64,000 nucleotides of DNA from the NCBI GenBank assembly GCA_019787685.1, contig JAHNUO010000014.1, positions 248,001 through 312,000 on the forward strand, written 5' to 3'. Numbering within the stretch: position 1 is the stretch's first letter; each line of letters starts with the position of its first letter. A model generated the notes under the pieces. That model searched no databases, had not been told where the DNA came from, and saw nothing but the letters and a program-made list of their open reading frames with translations. Position numbers and translations under genes: made by a program. Below are positions 51,611 to 62,850 of the stretch, piece after piece. This DNA comes from Chiua virens. Its lineage: Eukaryota; Basidiomycota; Agaricomycetes; Boletales; Boletaceae.

Positions 51611-52100
51611 GACGTACCGAGGGACCCAAAAAAACACCAGCAACAAGAATACGGTCGCTCCCCAGCCCACCGCTGTACCATATCCGAATCAGATGACAGC
51701 GGCTGCCCGCGGCACTGCGAGTGCGATACTAAGTTCCACCGCCCTACTTGTTGTGGTCTACTGACATTTAGGTTCTAAGATACAAATGAAACCAAGTACA
51801 TTCGACAACTACAACATCCCGCAGGGACGCTTCCCCTGGCCCTTCCAACCTGAATGGACGACCCTCGGAAAACCGACCTGGGCATCCGAAGGTTCTCTTG
51901 AAGCTTCCACGCCAACCTGTCAATCCCGACAACTCCGAGTGGAAAACGTGCTTGAGCCATCCTCCATGATGTCAATGTCAATGCCGAGTGCGACGCTGGG
52001 GAAAACGAGGAAACCCCTGCACCCCCACGCAAGAAAAAGAAACCCGCCAACGCCAGTGCTCCGAGGTGAGCCTCAGTTCGCCAGCAGCGCACCACCGTGA
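51611..52100 (+). other. short ORFs of unknown value, left arm
   Basis: 51611-51766 is an ATG-started 51-codon frame ending at a stop, with a hydrophobic end. 51786-52100 is open for 104 codons (MKPSTFDNYNIPQGRFPWPF). A third frame in the same stretch ends with a Pro/Lys-rich run resembling a nuclear signal. No family recognised. Mirrored at 63347-63836. Confidence 0.25.
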
Positions 52101-52596
52101 CTGACGACGGGTTCTAATGGCACCCACGCTTCGACCATCGTCTTCCGAAACCGTCGGAACCCGAGCCCACCAATTTCGACTTTCGAGCGTAGCTTCTTGG
52201 ACTGCTTGTAGTTACTCTGTTCTGTTTGCTACGCGTAATTTTTATGAGCTGTACTGAGTCGTTGCGAGGGAATTCGAGCCATTAATATTCTATATGTCTA
52301 AGAATCTAATATCTGAAGGTTTAAATGGTAAAGACGGATCTTAGACGACATTATAAAGTTCAAAAGGCTAAAGATACCCTTAAATACTTCAAAAGTTCAA
52401 ACAAGGCTCGGGACGCCTCGAAAAGACGGAGTACTTCGAGAAAAGGTTCAAAAAGCATTGTTGGACCTTTGGAGCCTTTTGAGGCCATATAAAATCTGGG
52501 CACTTTTGCTGATGCGATTCAGAAAGCTTGAACATATGTCATATTGTATTTGTAGCGCTTGTGCTGACTCGCACGTCGTACGAAGCGTCTGGTACA

Positions 52597-53841
52597 CTAC
52601 TCGTCATCGTCGACCTCACTGCCCTCCTCTCCTTTGTGGACCTCACGGAGCTGGATCTTTCCGACAACAACTTCGAGCAGTATTACTGTTGGAAGGGGTT
52701 CAACAGGTAGGTCAGTGGTAACATGATGACTCACCCATAGCTTTCATAGGCCCCCTGATCGACTTCCTTTCCAGGGCCACCTTGTCCTGACCAGTAGCCC
52801 CACGGACGAACTCAGACACTTGATCACGCTTCTCGAGGAACCTGTAAAAGATGTCTAAGGCCTTCTTGGATAGAGCAGGCTTGCTACGCCTGCGCCGGTC
52901 AGCCATCACTTCGGTGAGAACTCCACGCTCCGTAGAGCCCGCCGACACATGCATCTGCTGTGTGGTGAGTGGAGATTAATTAAAATTGTGCTTTGAACCG
53001 CACCTCCCGCAATTCCCCTATGTGCTTGTTAAACGTAGTGAATGCCTCCCATAGCGATGTTGTATCTGCCCTGTAGTTTTCAAGGGTTTTCCATGCTTCG
53101 CGCGCATCAAGATCACTGAGATGTTCATCAATGGCAGCCGCCGTCCGTTGTCGGATCTCGCGCCTAATGGAGGACCGAGAGCCACTTGAATTGCCTCCGG
53201 ACCGAGAGCTACGAGCCCCTCGCCTAGAGCCGGCCTCCTCATGGGACCATTCTTGGGCGAGGTCGTCGACAACAAACGTCTGTTACAAAAGTGAGTTAAG
53301 AAAACGGCTCAACTTCCCCTCCCCCACTCTATCTAACTCACCCGGATTTCCAGGATTGCGGGGACCTCAAGCTTGCCAGGCAGCGCGAGGACCTGGGGAG
53401 AATAGACCCCGTCGACTTTGTGGAGGACGACCTGGCCAGGGGCCAGAGGCACTACCATCGAGTTCACCCCGTCAGGGTATGCCTCGGCGAATGTTTCTGC
53501 CGCCTGTAGGACAAACGATTCACAATCGCAGAGACCCTGCACGACCCCGAATACGGAACAGTCTAAGAAAACCGCGGGAAGGTCAGCTTGACATATTTTT
53601 AGCTGAATGTCTTTCCCAGTCCGAGGCGCCTGTTCCCTATAAATGAGAGAGGTGAGTGGAATTCTGGCAGTAAGCTGATAACTTGCAGTACGCTGCGGAT
53701 CACTGCAGAGGCCTTGTCTCGCGAGCGGAATTCAATGTCGAAGTACTTGGTAGCAAGTTCTTTAAGGTCATCTAATGACTTCTCGACTGGCTCGCCGTTG
53801 GCCAGATCGGTGAAGTGGTTCAGTACAGCGCGAGCATGCAT
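52597..53841 (-). CDS. unrecognised gene, left copy
   Basis: Identical to 61606-62850 on the right arm; described there. Confidence 0.45.
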
Positions 53842-54480
53842 CGGGGGGAGGTAAGGTCCTTTCAATGGACTCTTGCCGATTTATATACTTGGGCAAATAC
53901 TATTACTTCTGTCGGGCGGAACCGAGGAGAACTTTTCTTGACCCGTCTCGACTGTCGACATGTCCGCTGTATCGATGAGTCATAGCATCTTACTCGAGGT
54001 CCACGAGGCGCCGAGGTGACTACGTCGGGTGGAGGGATCCCGCCTCAATTATCGCCGCTGCATAAGTTACGTTCAGTAGTAAGTAATAGTCGTGATCACT
54101 CACCCGAGGTCCATGAGGTGATTATGTCGGGTGAAGGGGCGGACCCGTTGCCTTGTGTTTACATAATTAGCGTCGGGATCCCTTGCCAAAAGAATCCTAG
54201 GGACGAAGCTCAAGTGGCCTTGGTAAACAAGGTAGGTTGTGATATGGCACAACGGCGTTTGCATTATTTAGGACAGACATAAATGTTAGTCCCGACGTGA
54301 ATCACGAGTATGAAGTTTACTGTATGGGCATAGACGAAATATCAAGTTGATTCCGAGTTCCGGATGTGTGCCGAATCATCAAGCATATCCACACGTGTAC
54401 TAGTAGATGTATTCCAAATGTAAAGTTTGTGCTGGATGCAGACTTTTGAAGTTCGGGCAAACATTTAGTATACGTTCCAA

Positions 54481-54538
54481 ACTTGAAATTTAGACTAGGT
54501 ACAAAATGTGAATAATAAATTTCAACTTTGGGATAAGT
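54481..54538 (-). repeat. 58-bp repeat, left-arm copy
   Basis: Exact reverse complement of 56928-56985 and of 60909-60966. Confidence 0.9.
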
Positions 54539-54829
54539 CTAAATGGAGCGGGCGATGTTATTCATTCATTCAATTCAATAAGTTCAACGGAGAACAGGGT
54601 GTGGGAGAGTACAAAGTTACGACGCTCACCCGACGCTTTTGTCGCGTACCGCGTATTTTTTGGCTGTGTCGGGTGCGAGCGGCTGCGTCGGCTATCTCAC
54701 TACCAATACATTCCTTCCTTTTTTGCTCCACAAAACCATGTGGCTCGGCTGGCGCCTGAGTCTGATCATCGAATGTCCATATTTGGTACGTGCTGCAATC
54801 GACGTGGTGTGTTCATGGTGTTGCACACT

Positions 54830-55790
54830 GGTATGTTCGTTTCGCAACCGGTCGATTCGCCGCTTCGTATTCATTCTGTGTAGTCTGTTTGGGTACCATT
54901 CCCCGTTTTACATCGACCCAAAATGGCCCAAACACGTTCCAGTGGCCCCACTTGCCTCGGCCCTCCCTTGCACCTTGATTTCAATATGGTGCGACCGATC
55001 GTTTCGCCGCTTGGGACTCGTTCCATTGAGTGCAGGTAGGTGCTATTCCCGCCTTTACATCGACCCGAAACGCCCCCAACGCGTCCCAGTCACCTCTCTT
55101 GCCTCAACCCCCCTTGCGACTTAATTTCATTCCGGTGCGTTCGTTTCGCGACTGATCGTTTTGTCGCTCGGGACTCATTCTGTTGAGCGTATTTAGGTGC
55201 TATTTCCGCCTTTACATCGATGTGAAACGGCCCCGACGTGTCCCAGGCACCTTCCTTGCTTCGACCCCCCCCTTCAACCTCAAATTCACTCCGGTACGTT
55301 CGTTTCGCTGCTGAACGATTCGCCGCTTTGTACTCACTCCATTTGGTCCATTTAGGTGTCATTCCCACCTTTACATCGACCCGAAACGGTCCTGACGCAT
55401 CCCAGCCACCACACTTGCCTCGATCCTCCTTGGATCTTAATTTCACTCTGGTCTGTTCGTTTTGCCATAAATCGATTCATTGCTTCGTACTCACCCCATT
55501 TATTCTATTTAGGTGCCATTCCCACCTTTACATCAATGTGAAATGGCCCCAACACATCCCAGCCACTCCTCTTGCCTCCACCCCCCTTTGGACCTCAATT
55601 TCTATGTTCATTTCGCGACCAGTTGATTCACCACTTGGTACTCACTCTACTCACTCTATTTAGGTCCCATTCCTGCCTTTACATCAACCCGAAACGCCCC
55701 CAACACATCCTAGTTACCCCACTTGCTTCAACCCTCCCTGGATTCTAATTTCACTTTGGTATGTTCGTTTCGCTGTCAACTGATTTGGGC
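54830..55790 (+). repeat. six-copy ~150-159-bp tandem repeat (left arm)
   Basis: The anchor tttacatc occurs at 54907, 55054, 55211, 55370, 55527 and 55678 (spacings 147, 157, 159, 157, 151). Each unit carries gttcgttt, a gattc or gatt segment, tttaggtg/ccattcc and a poly-C patch (cccccc). Units differ by scattered substitutions, so the array is not recent, yet it is identical in both arms. Confidence 0.85.
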
Positions 55791-56333
55791 CTGGGTACCA
55801 GTACTATACATTTGTAACCATCATATCCCAAATGAATCTACTATACTTATTCAAACTTTACAAACCCAAAAAAAATTAGCCTTGTGAGGCAACGACTCGG
55901 GTGGAACGCCTTGTTGAATTTAATTGGGGAAACTCGCATTATCTGATTGGGCAAAAGTCACGTTATCCTGGGAAGCCGCTCACTGCTTGCGTAGTCGCCT
56001 CTTTTAGACGGCTGGTCACGAGTCTAACTTGTTGTGTGCGTCTACGTTTATATCCAATCCGAATCCAGTAACCTCTCTTTTCAACTTAACCCCCCCAGAA
56101 CAATGAGATCGCATTATGTACAAAGTACATACCCCAGGTGCTAAATACAAGGTATGAAAATCGAAAGTGAGGGCGGATTATAGATATCGACGGCAAGGAC
56201 GTTATATGGCATACAACGCGGAGTGTCTAAGGCTCGTACAACAGTTTCTCCAGAAAAGAGTATTGCGGGATTTGGGCAAATCTGGGATAAAGATATTAGT
56301 CTGCAATAGTTCAAGTTTAAGTGTGCAAAGGTA

Positions 56334-56920
56334 TTACTCGAGACTTTTGGCATGATCCAGGAATAGCTGAAGCTCGTGTGGTAGAGAAGGCTGAAGTTGT
56401 GAGACTCGAAATTTGGACTTCTGCCGTATACATTCAGACTCGTTGTCATCGTACCAAGGAAGTGATCCGTGTGCGAGGAATATAAGCGTGTATGCCAGCG
56501 ATTCGATGTCATCACGGCGGCTGCTGGCTAAAGAATCAAATGTGATAGTCAGCTGCAACCGTCGAAGTATAGTAAAAGCATCAAATCACATCTCCCCTTG
56601 TGGGCTGACAGGCTCATGAAAGCTGGTGTGCCAGAAGAAGTCCTTCGGTTATTTCGATCGCCTCTGTCGTCGCACGGGTCGGCAAGTCCAAAATCGACGA
56701 GGTGAGGCTCCAGCTTGCGAGACCTGGGAAGCATGATGTTCTGCGGTTTGATGTCCCTGTGAAGGACGCCGTTCTCGTGCATCTGCCCTACTATCCGAAC
56801 CTGCACCCAATCAGAACGATCATTCACTCGGGGAACCTTTGTCGCTCACCAATTGTCGACCAAGAGTATAAACCATACAATTAGGGAGTGATCCTCCCGA
56901 GGAATGCATGAAAGTGGCAA
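56334..56920 (-). pseudogene. CK1-like kinase, 5'-truncated left copy
   Basis: Identical to 58527-59113 but cut at the inner breakpoint, losing exon 1 and the first 198 bp of exon 2 (about 91 codons). It keeps the HRDIKPQN and DFGLA motifs but lacks the glycine loop and the ATP-binding lysine, so it cannot encode an active kinase. Beyond the break the sequence is unrelated. Confidence 0.9.
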
Positions 56921-56927
56921 CACATAT

Positions 56928-56985
56928 ACTTATCCCAAAGTTGAAATTTATTATTCACATTTTGTACCTAGTCTAAATTTCAAGT
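56928..56985 (+). repeat. 58-bp repeat, spacer copy
   Basis: Begins acttatcccaaagttgaaat and ends ctaaatttcaagt. Starts 7 bp inside the spacer from the left inner breakpoint. Identical to 60909-60966. Confidence 0.9.
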
Positions 56986-56999
56986 GTAGGGCTGACCCG

Positions 57000-57610
57000 G
57001 AAGTCCGCCACACCATCTTCATCCTAAAAGACAAAGACCCCTACTTCAAACAAGAGGAAACCATAGAACAGTCGCCCCAGCTCCATCAGCAAAATGTCCA
57101 CGGTCTGACTGCACTTATGCGGCTTGAGCCATTACAAAATACTACCACACAGGACCATACTTTGTTGCAAAACACTAAATACTTTGTCTGCACTATATTT
57201 TAATGAAAAGAAAGCTTCTATACATATTTTTGGATAAGTTCAGAGATGTTCTGATGATTGGCCAAGGCCACGTTAGCCGACCAAGTGCATAAGAGTCGGT
57301 AAGACCGGATTAAGACAGAAAAGTCCCACGACATTTTGCTGATGTCATCAACAATTTCATCAACTCCGTACGCGTAGAATTCCTAGACTCCAAAGTCGCA
57401 GGGGGAATTGAAACCCCAAGATTCAACATATACGCTGAATCCCCCACCGCTAGTCCTGATGCCTGGACGGTCCTACGGGAGTTCCTCACATCGCTCAAAT
57501 ATGCAACCCCACTCTATGGGGTAGGCACAGCCACCCATCTCTTCCTATGCACGCTCTGCCATTCCGTCTCTCACCCACGAGGCCTCTGCGACTTTCCATA
57601 CTTACATGTA
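57000..57610 (+). pseudogene. retroelement-like ORF remnant with zinc knuckle
   Basis: Two frames read as one ancient protein: RHTIFILKDKDPYFKQEETI (57010-57070) and INNFINSVRVEFLDSKVAGG (57350-57410), then FNIYAESPTASPDAWTVLRE and CTLCHSVSHPRGLC (57550-57590). The last is a C-x2-C-x4-H-x4-C zinc knuckle of the gag type. Assignment to a particular element is not possible. Confidence 0.5.
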
Positions 57611-57649
57611 AATTCTATATTACATGATGTAATATAGCTACATATGTAA

Positions 57650-58080
57650 CTAGCGAAGCCTACATCCGAGCAACATGGATGTACGGCAACCTGAGCGAGC
57701 CCCCTTGGCACGAGGCGAGCGAAGGTTAGAAGTCTTCGCGTGCCGGCCCATCAGCAAATGTCAGCGCAAGACGGCGAGACAGCAAGGCGATCATCGGGTG
57801 AGTTCGCCGGATTCCGGAAGGCGACCCTTCAAATCTGCAAGGCGGCAGAATAACGTTATAGTTGCGTTATCGTTTGACCACTCTCAGCAAGCCTTTTGAG
57901 AGGTGTGATTGGACAATGGACTGGCAAAAATGGCTACTAACTCTACATAACCAAATGGGGCGCCATAATGGACCATAATGGTTCGCTTAAAAATGTAGAT
58001 CGGGGCCTTTGCTGTTTCTCGGTTCGCCTTCCGGCTCGCTACCCTTGCGCATGACCAATCTCCCGTTCTCTTTTTCAACA
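57650..58080. other. GC-rich repeat patches
   Basis: 57690-57740 (cgagcccccttggcacgagg) and 58020-58060 (cttccggctcgctacccttg, then cgcatgaccaatct) are related to the repeat at 41219-41260. No gene. Confidence 0.4.
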
Positions 58081-58198
58081 CTCTGACAGGTTTGTAAAAT
58101 ACGACTCTTTCGCTCATTTGCGCTGCAAAAGTTACTGAATCCGAAAGACTACTCGTACGAAATACTTGTTCAAGAGGATGTGTAGACACGTTCCAAGT

Positions 58199-59113
58199 AT
58201 GTTACACGCACTCCAAATTGCGTTGAACCGATATAAGATTAACATCGCGACTTGCGCTGGGCGAGGAAGCTTTGGTGTGTGTTTGTGCGTGTAGGTCGCG
58301 GTCAGAAACTAACGACGAGCACATGCAGGTGTTCTGGTACCTGGGGAGGACACTGTGTCAAAAGAACCAGTTGTATTCAAGATTGAATGCGGCGGCACAA
58401 AAAACACTCGCAACGAGATTGCCGCGTATACCGCACTCAAGGGTATTATTGGTATACCTAAATTTTACCGAGCTGTCGCTTTTAGTGGACATGGGATCCT
58501 AATTATTGAGCTCCTCGGATGTAACCTTGCCACTTTCATGCATTCCTCGGGAGGATCACTCCCTAATTGTATGGTTTATACTCTTGGTCGACAATTGGTG
58601 AGCGACAAAGGTTCCCCGAGTGAATGATCGTTCTGATTGGGTGCAGGTTCGGATAGTAGGGCAGATGCACGAGAACGGCGTCCTTCACAGGGACATCAAA
58701 CCGCAGAACATCATGCTTCCCAGGTCTCGCAAGCTGGAGCCTCACCTCGTCGATTTTGGACTTGCCGACCCGTGCGACGACAGAGGCGATCGAAATAACC
58801 GAAGGACTTCTTCTGGCACACCAGCTTTCATGAGCCTGTCAGCCCACAAGGGGAGATGTGATTTGATGCTTTTACTATACTTCGACGGTTGCAGCTGACT
58901 ATCACATTTGATTCTTTAGCCAGCAGCCGCCGTGATGACATCGAATCGCTGGCATACACGCTTATATTCCTCGCACACGGATCACTTCCTTGGTACGATG
59001 ACAACGAGTCTGAATGTATACGGCAGAAGTCCAAATTTCGAGTCTCACAACTTCAGCCTTCTCTACCACACGAGCTTCAGCTATTCCTGGATCATGCCAA
59101 AAGTCTCGAGTAA
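58199..59113 (+). CDS. casein-kinase-1-like protein kinase, intact
   Basis: Four exons with canonical junctions: 58199-58274, 58329-58597, 58647-58857 and 58920-59113, giving 249 residues with no stop or frame break. Glycine loop GRGSFGVL, ATP lysine in VVFKIE, helix-C Glu in NEIAAYTALKG, catalytic HRDIKPQN, metal-binding DFGLA, and the CK1-type activation segment GTPAFMSLSAHKG followed by SRRDDIESLAYTLIFL. It is shorter than canonical CK1 (about 300 or more), resembling the expanded small CK1 relatives of Agaricomycetes. The first 328 bp are in the spacer and the rest in the right arm. Likely functional; substrate unknown. Confidence 0.85.
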
Positions 59114-59656
59114 TACCTTTGCACACTTAAACTTGAACTATTGCAGACTAATATCTTTATCCCAGATTTGCCCAAATCCCGCAATACTCTTTTCTGGAGA
59201 AACTGTTGTACGAGCCTTAGACACTCCGCGTTGTATGCCATATAACGTCCTTGCCGTCGATATCTATAATCCGCCCTCACTTTCGATTTTCATACCTTGT
59301 ATTTAGCACCTGGGGTATGTACTTTGTACATAATGCGATCTCATTGTTCTGGGGGGGTTAAGTTGAAAAGAGAGGTTACTGGATTCGGATTGGATATAAA
59401 CGTAGACGCACACAACAAGTTAGACTCGTGACCAGCCGTCTAAAAGAGGCGACTACGCAAGCAGTGAGCGGCTTCCCAGGATAACGTGACTTTTGCCCAA
59501 TCAGATAATGCGAGTTTCCCCAATTAAATTCAACAAGGCGTTCCACCCGAGTCGTTGCCTCACAAGGCTAATTTTTTTTGGGTTTGTAAAGTTTGAATAA
59601 GTATAGTAGATTCATTTGGGATATGATGGTTACAAATGTATAGTACTGGTACCCAG

Positions 59657-60617
59657 GCCCAAATCAGTTGACAGCGAAACGAACATACCAAAGTGAAATT
59701 AGAATCCAGGGAGGGTTGAAGCAAGTGGGGTAACTAGGATGTGTTGGGGGCGTTTCGGGTTGATGTAAAGGCAGGAATGGGACCTAAATAGAGTGAGTAG
59801 AGTGAGTACCAAGTGGTGAATCAACTGGTCGCGAAATGAACATAGAAATTGAGGTCCAAAGGGGGGTGGAGGCAAGAGGAGTGGCTGGGATGTGTTGGGG
59901 CCATTTCACATTGATGTAAAGGTGGGAATGGCACCTAAATAGAATAAATGGGGTGAGTACGAAGCAATGAATCGATTTATGGCAAAACGAACAGACCAGA
60001 GTGAAATTAAGATCCAAGGAGGATCGAGGCAAGTGTGGTGGCTGGGATGCGTCAGGACCGTTTCGGGTCGATGTAAAGGTGGGAATGACACCTAAATGGA
60101 CCAAATGGAGTGAGTACAAAGCGGCGAATCGTTCAGCAGCGAAACGAACGTACCGGAGTGAATTTGAGGTTGAAGGGGGGGGTCGAAGCAAGGAAGGTGC
60201 CTGGGACACGTCGGGGCCGTTTCACATCGATGTAAAGGCGGAAATAGCACCTAAATACGCTCAACAGAATGAGTCCCGAGCGACAAAACGATCAGTCGCG
60301 AAACGAACGCACCGGAATGAAATTAAGTCGCAAGGGGGGTTGAGGCAAGAGAGGTGACTGGGACGCGTTGGGGGCGTTTCGGGTCGATGTAAAGGCGGGA
60401 ATAGCACCTACCTGCACTCAATGGAACGAGTCCCAAGCGGCGAAACGATCGGTCGCACCATATTGAAATCAAGGTGCAAGGGAGGGCCGAGGCAAGTGGG
60501 GCCACTGGAACGTGTTTGGGCCATTTTGGGTCGATGTAAAACGGGGAATGGTACCCAAACAGACTACACAGAATGAATACGAAGCGGCGAATCGACCGGT
60601 TGCGAAACGAACATACC
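59657..60617 (-). repeat. six-copy ~150-159-bp tandem repeat (right arm)
   Basis: Mirror of 54830-55790, with the same unit lengths. Confidence 0.85.
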
Positions 60618-60908
60618 AGTGTGCAACACCATGAACACACCACGTCGATTGCAGCACGTACCAAATATGGACATTCGATGATCAGACTCAGGCGCCAGCC
60701 GAGCCACATGGTTTTGTGGAGCAAAAAAGGAAGGAATGTATTGGTAGTGAGATAGCCGACGCAGCCGCTCGCACCCGACACAGCCAAAAAATACGCGGTA
60801 CGCGACAAAAGCGTCGGGTGAGCGTCGTAACTTTGTACTCTCCCACACCCTGTTCTCCGTTGAACTTATTGAATTGAATGAATGAATAACATCGCCCGCT
60901 CCATTTAG

Positions 60909-60966
60909 ACTTATCCCAAAGTTGAAATTTATTATTCACATTTTGTACCTAGTCTAAATTTCAAGT
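60909..60966 (+). repeat. 58-bp repeat, right-arm copy
   Basis: Direct copy of 56928-56985. Flanks differ on both sides. Confidence 0.9.
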
Positions 60967-61561
60967 TTGGAACGTATACTAAATGTTTGCCCGAACTTCA
61001 AAAGTCTGCATCCAGCACAAACTTTACATTTGGAATACATCTACTAGTACACGTGTGGATATGCTTGATGATTCGGCACACATCCGGAACTCGGAATCAA
61101 CTTGATATTTCGTCTATGCCCATACAGTAAACTTCATACTCGTGATTCACGTCGGGACTAACATTTATGTCTGTCCTAAATAATGCAAACGCCGTTGTGC
61201 CATATCACAACCTACCTTGTTTACCAAGGCCACTTGAGCTTCGTCCCTAGGATTCTTTTGGCAAGGGATCCCGACGCTAATTATGTAAACACAAGGCAAC
61301 GGGTCCGCCCCTTCACCCGACATAATCACCTCATGGACCTCGGGTGAGTGATCACGACTATTACTTACTACTGAACGTAACTTATGCAGCGGCGATAATT
61401 GAGGCGGGATCCCTCCACCCGACGTAGTCACCTCGGCGCCTCGTGGACCTCGAGTAAGATGCTATGACTCATCGATACAGCGGACATGTCGACAGTCGAG
61501 ACGGGTCAAGAAAAGTTCTCCTCGGTTCCGCCCGACAGAAGTAATAGTATTTGCCCAAGTA

Positions 61562-61567
61562 TATAAA
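61562..61567 (+). promoter_or_regulatory. TATA box (tataaa) 44 bp before a start codon
   Basis: tataaa within agtatataaatcgg, placed 44 bp before the ATG at 61606. A mirror copy lies at 53880-53885. Confidence 0.45.
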
Positions 61568-61605
61568 TCGGCAAGAGTCCATTGAAAGGACCTTACCTCC
61601 CCCCG

Positions 61606-62850
61606 ATGCATGCTCGCGCTGTACTGAACCACTTCACCGATCTGGCCAACGGCGAGCCAGTCGAGAAGTCATTAGATGACCTTAAAGAACTTGCTACCAA
61701 GTACTTCGACATTGAATTCCGCTCGCGAGACAAGGCCTCTGCAGTGATCCGCAGCGTACTGCAAGTTATCAGCTTACTGCCAGAATTCCACTCACCTCTC
61801 TCATTTATAGGGAACAGGCGCCTCGGACTGGGAAAGACATTCAGCTAAAAATATGTCAAGCTGACCTTCCCGCGGTTTTCTTAGACTGTTCCGTATTCGG
61901 GGTCGTGCAGGGTCTCTGCGATTGTGAATCGTTTGTCCTACAGGCGGCAGAAACATTCGCCGAGGCATACCCTGACGGGGTGAACTCGATGGTAGTGCCT
62001 CTGGCCCCTGGCCAGGTCGTCCTCCACAAAGTCGACGGGGTCTATTCTCCCCAGGTCCTCGCGCTGCCTGGCAAGCTTGAGGTCCCCGCAATCCTGGAAA
62101 TCCGGGTGAGTTAGATAGAGTGGGGGAGGGGAAGTTGAGCCGTTTTCTTAACTCACTTTTGTAACAGACGTTTGTTGTCGACGACCTCGCCCAAGAATGG
62201 TCCCATGAGGAGGCCGGCTCTAGGCGAGGGGCTCGTAGCTCTCGGTCCGGAGGCAATTCAAGTGGCTCTCGGTCCTCCATTAGGCGCGAGATCCGACAAC
62301 GGACGGCGGCTGCCATTGATGAACATCTCAGTGATCTTGATGCGCGCGAAGCATGGAAAACCCTTGAAAACTACAGGGCAGATACAACATCGCTATGGGA
62401 GGCATTCACTACGTTTAACAAGCACATAGGGGAATTGCGGGAGGTGCGGTTCAAAGCACAATTTTAATTAATCTCCACTCACCACACAGCAGATGCATGT
62501 GTCGGCGGGCTCTACGGAGCGTGGAGTTCTCACCGAAGTGATGGCTGACCGGCGCAGGCGTAGCAAGCCTGCTCTATCCAAGAAGGCCTTAGACATCTTT
62601 TACAGGTTCCTCGAGAAGCGTGATCAAGTGTCTGAGTTCGTCCGTGGGGCTACTGGTCAGGACAAGGTGGCCCTGGAAAGGAAGTCGATCAGGGGGCCTA
62701 TGAAAGCTATGGGTGAGTCATCATGTTACCACTGACCTACCTGTTGAACCCCTTCCAACAGTAATACTGCTCGAAGTTGTTGTCGGAAAGATCCAGCTCC
62801 GTGAGGTCCACAAAGGAGAGGAGGGCAGTGAGGTCGACGATGACGAGTAG
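61606..62850 (+). CDS. unrecognised gene, right copy
   Basis: ATG at 61606 (MHARAVLNHFTDLANGEP). The next block, ADLPAVFLDCSVFGVVQGLC with VVPLAPGQVVLHKVDGVY, ends at a donor at 62105. Then comes an exon from 62168 (TFVVDDLAQEWSHEEAG, a Ser/Arg-rich linker, and a charged helical part AAIDEHLSDLDAREAWKTLE). After another intron comes MADRRRRSKPALSKKALDIF, and after a last intron (donor at 62713) an acidic end, EGSEVDDDE, stopping at 62850. The join between the first two exons is not in frame with any obvious splice, so one border is wrong or a frameshift is present. No known domain recognised. Confidence 0.45.

Larger units (their letters stand above)
53842..56333. other. non-coding part of left arm
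   Basis: Holds the 58-bp repeat copy (54481-54538) and the six-unit tandem repeat (54830-55790). Mirrors 59114-61605. No gene seen. Confidence 0.5.
51447..56920. repeat. large inverted repeat 2, left arm (at least 5,474 bp)
   Basis: Each position x is complementary to 115447-x in 58527-64000. The right arm runs off the window, so the outer edge is not visible; the left edge could lie anywhere left of 51447. No mismatch was noticed. All shared ORFs translate identically. Confidence 0.97.
56921..58526. other. spacer of inverted repeat 2 (1,606 bp)
   Basis: Single-copy DNA: a 58-bp repeat copy right at the left junction, a gag-like zinc-knuckle remnant, a GC-rich repeat related to the hairpin family, and the 5' part of the CK1 gene. 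Confidence 0.9.

Noticed and set aside
52528..52710. Leucine-rich-repeat-like reading (LTELDLSDNNF)
   Set aside because: It is antisense to the last exon of the 52597-53841 gene, which has canonical splice borders; a single LRR-like motif is weak evidence.
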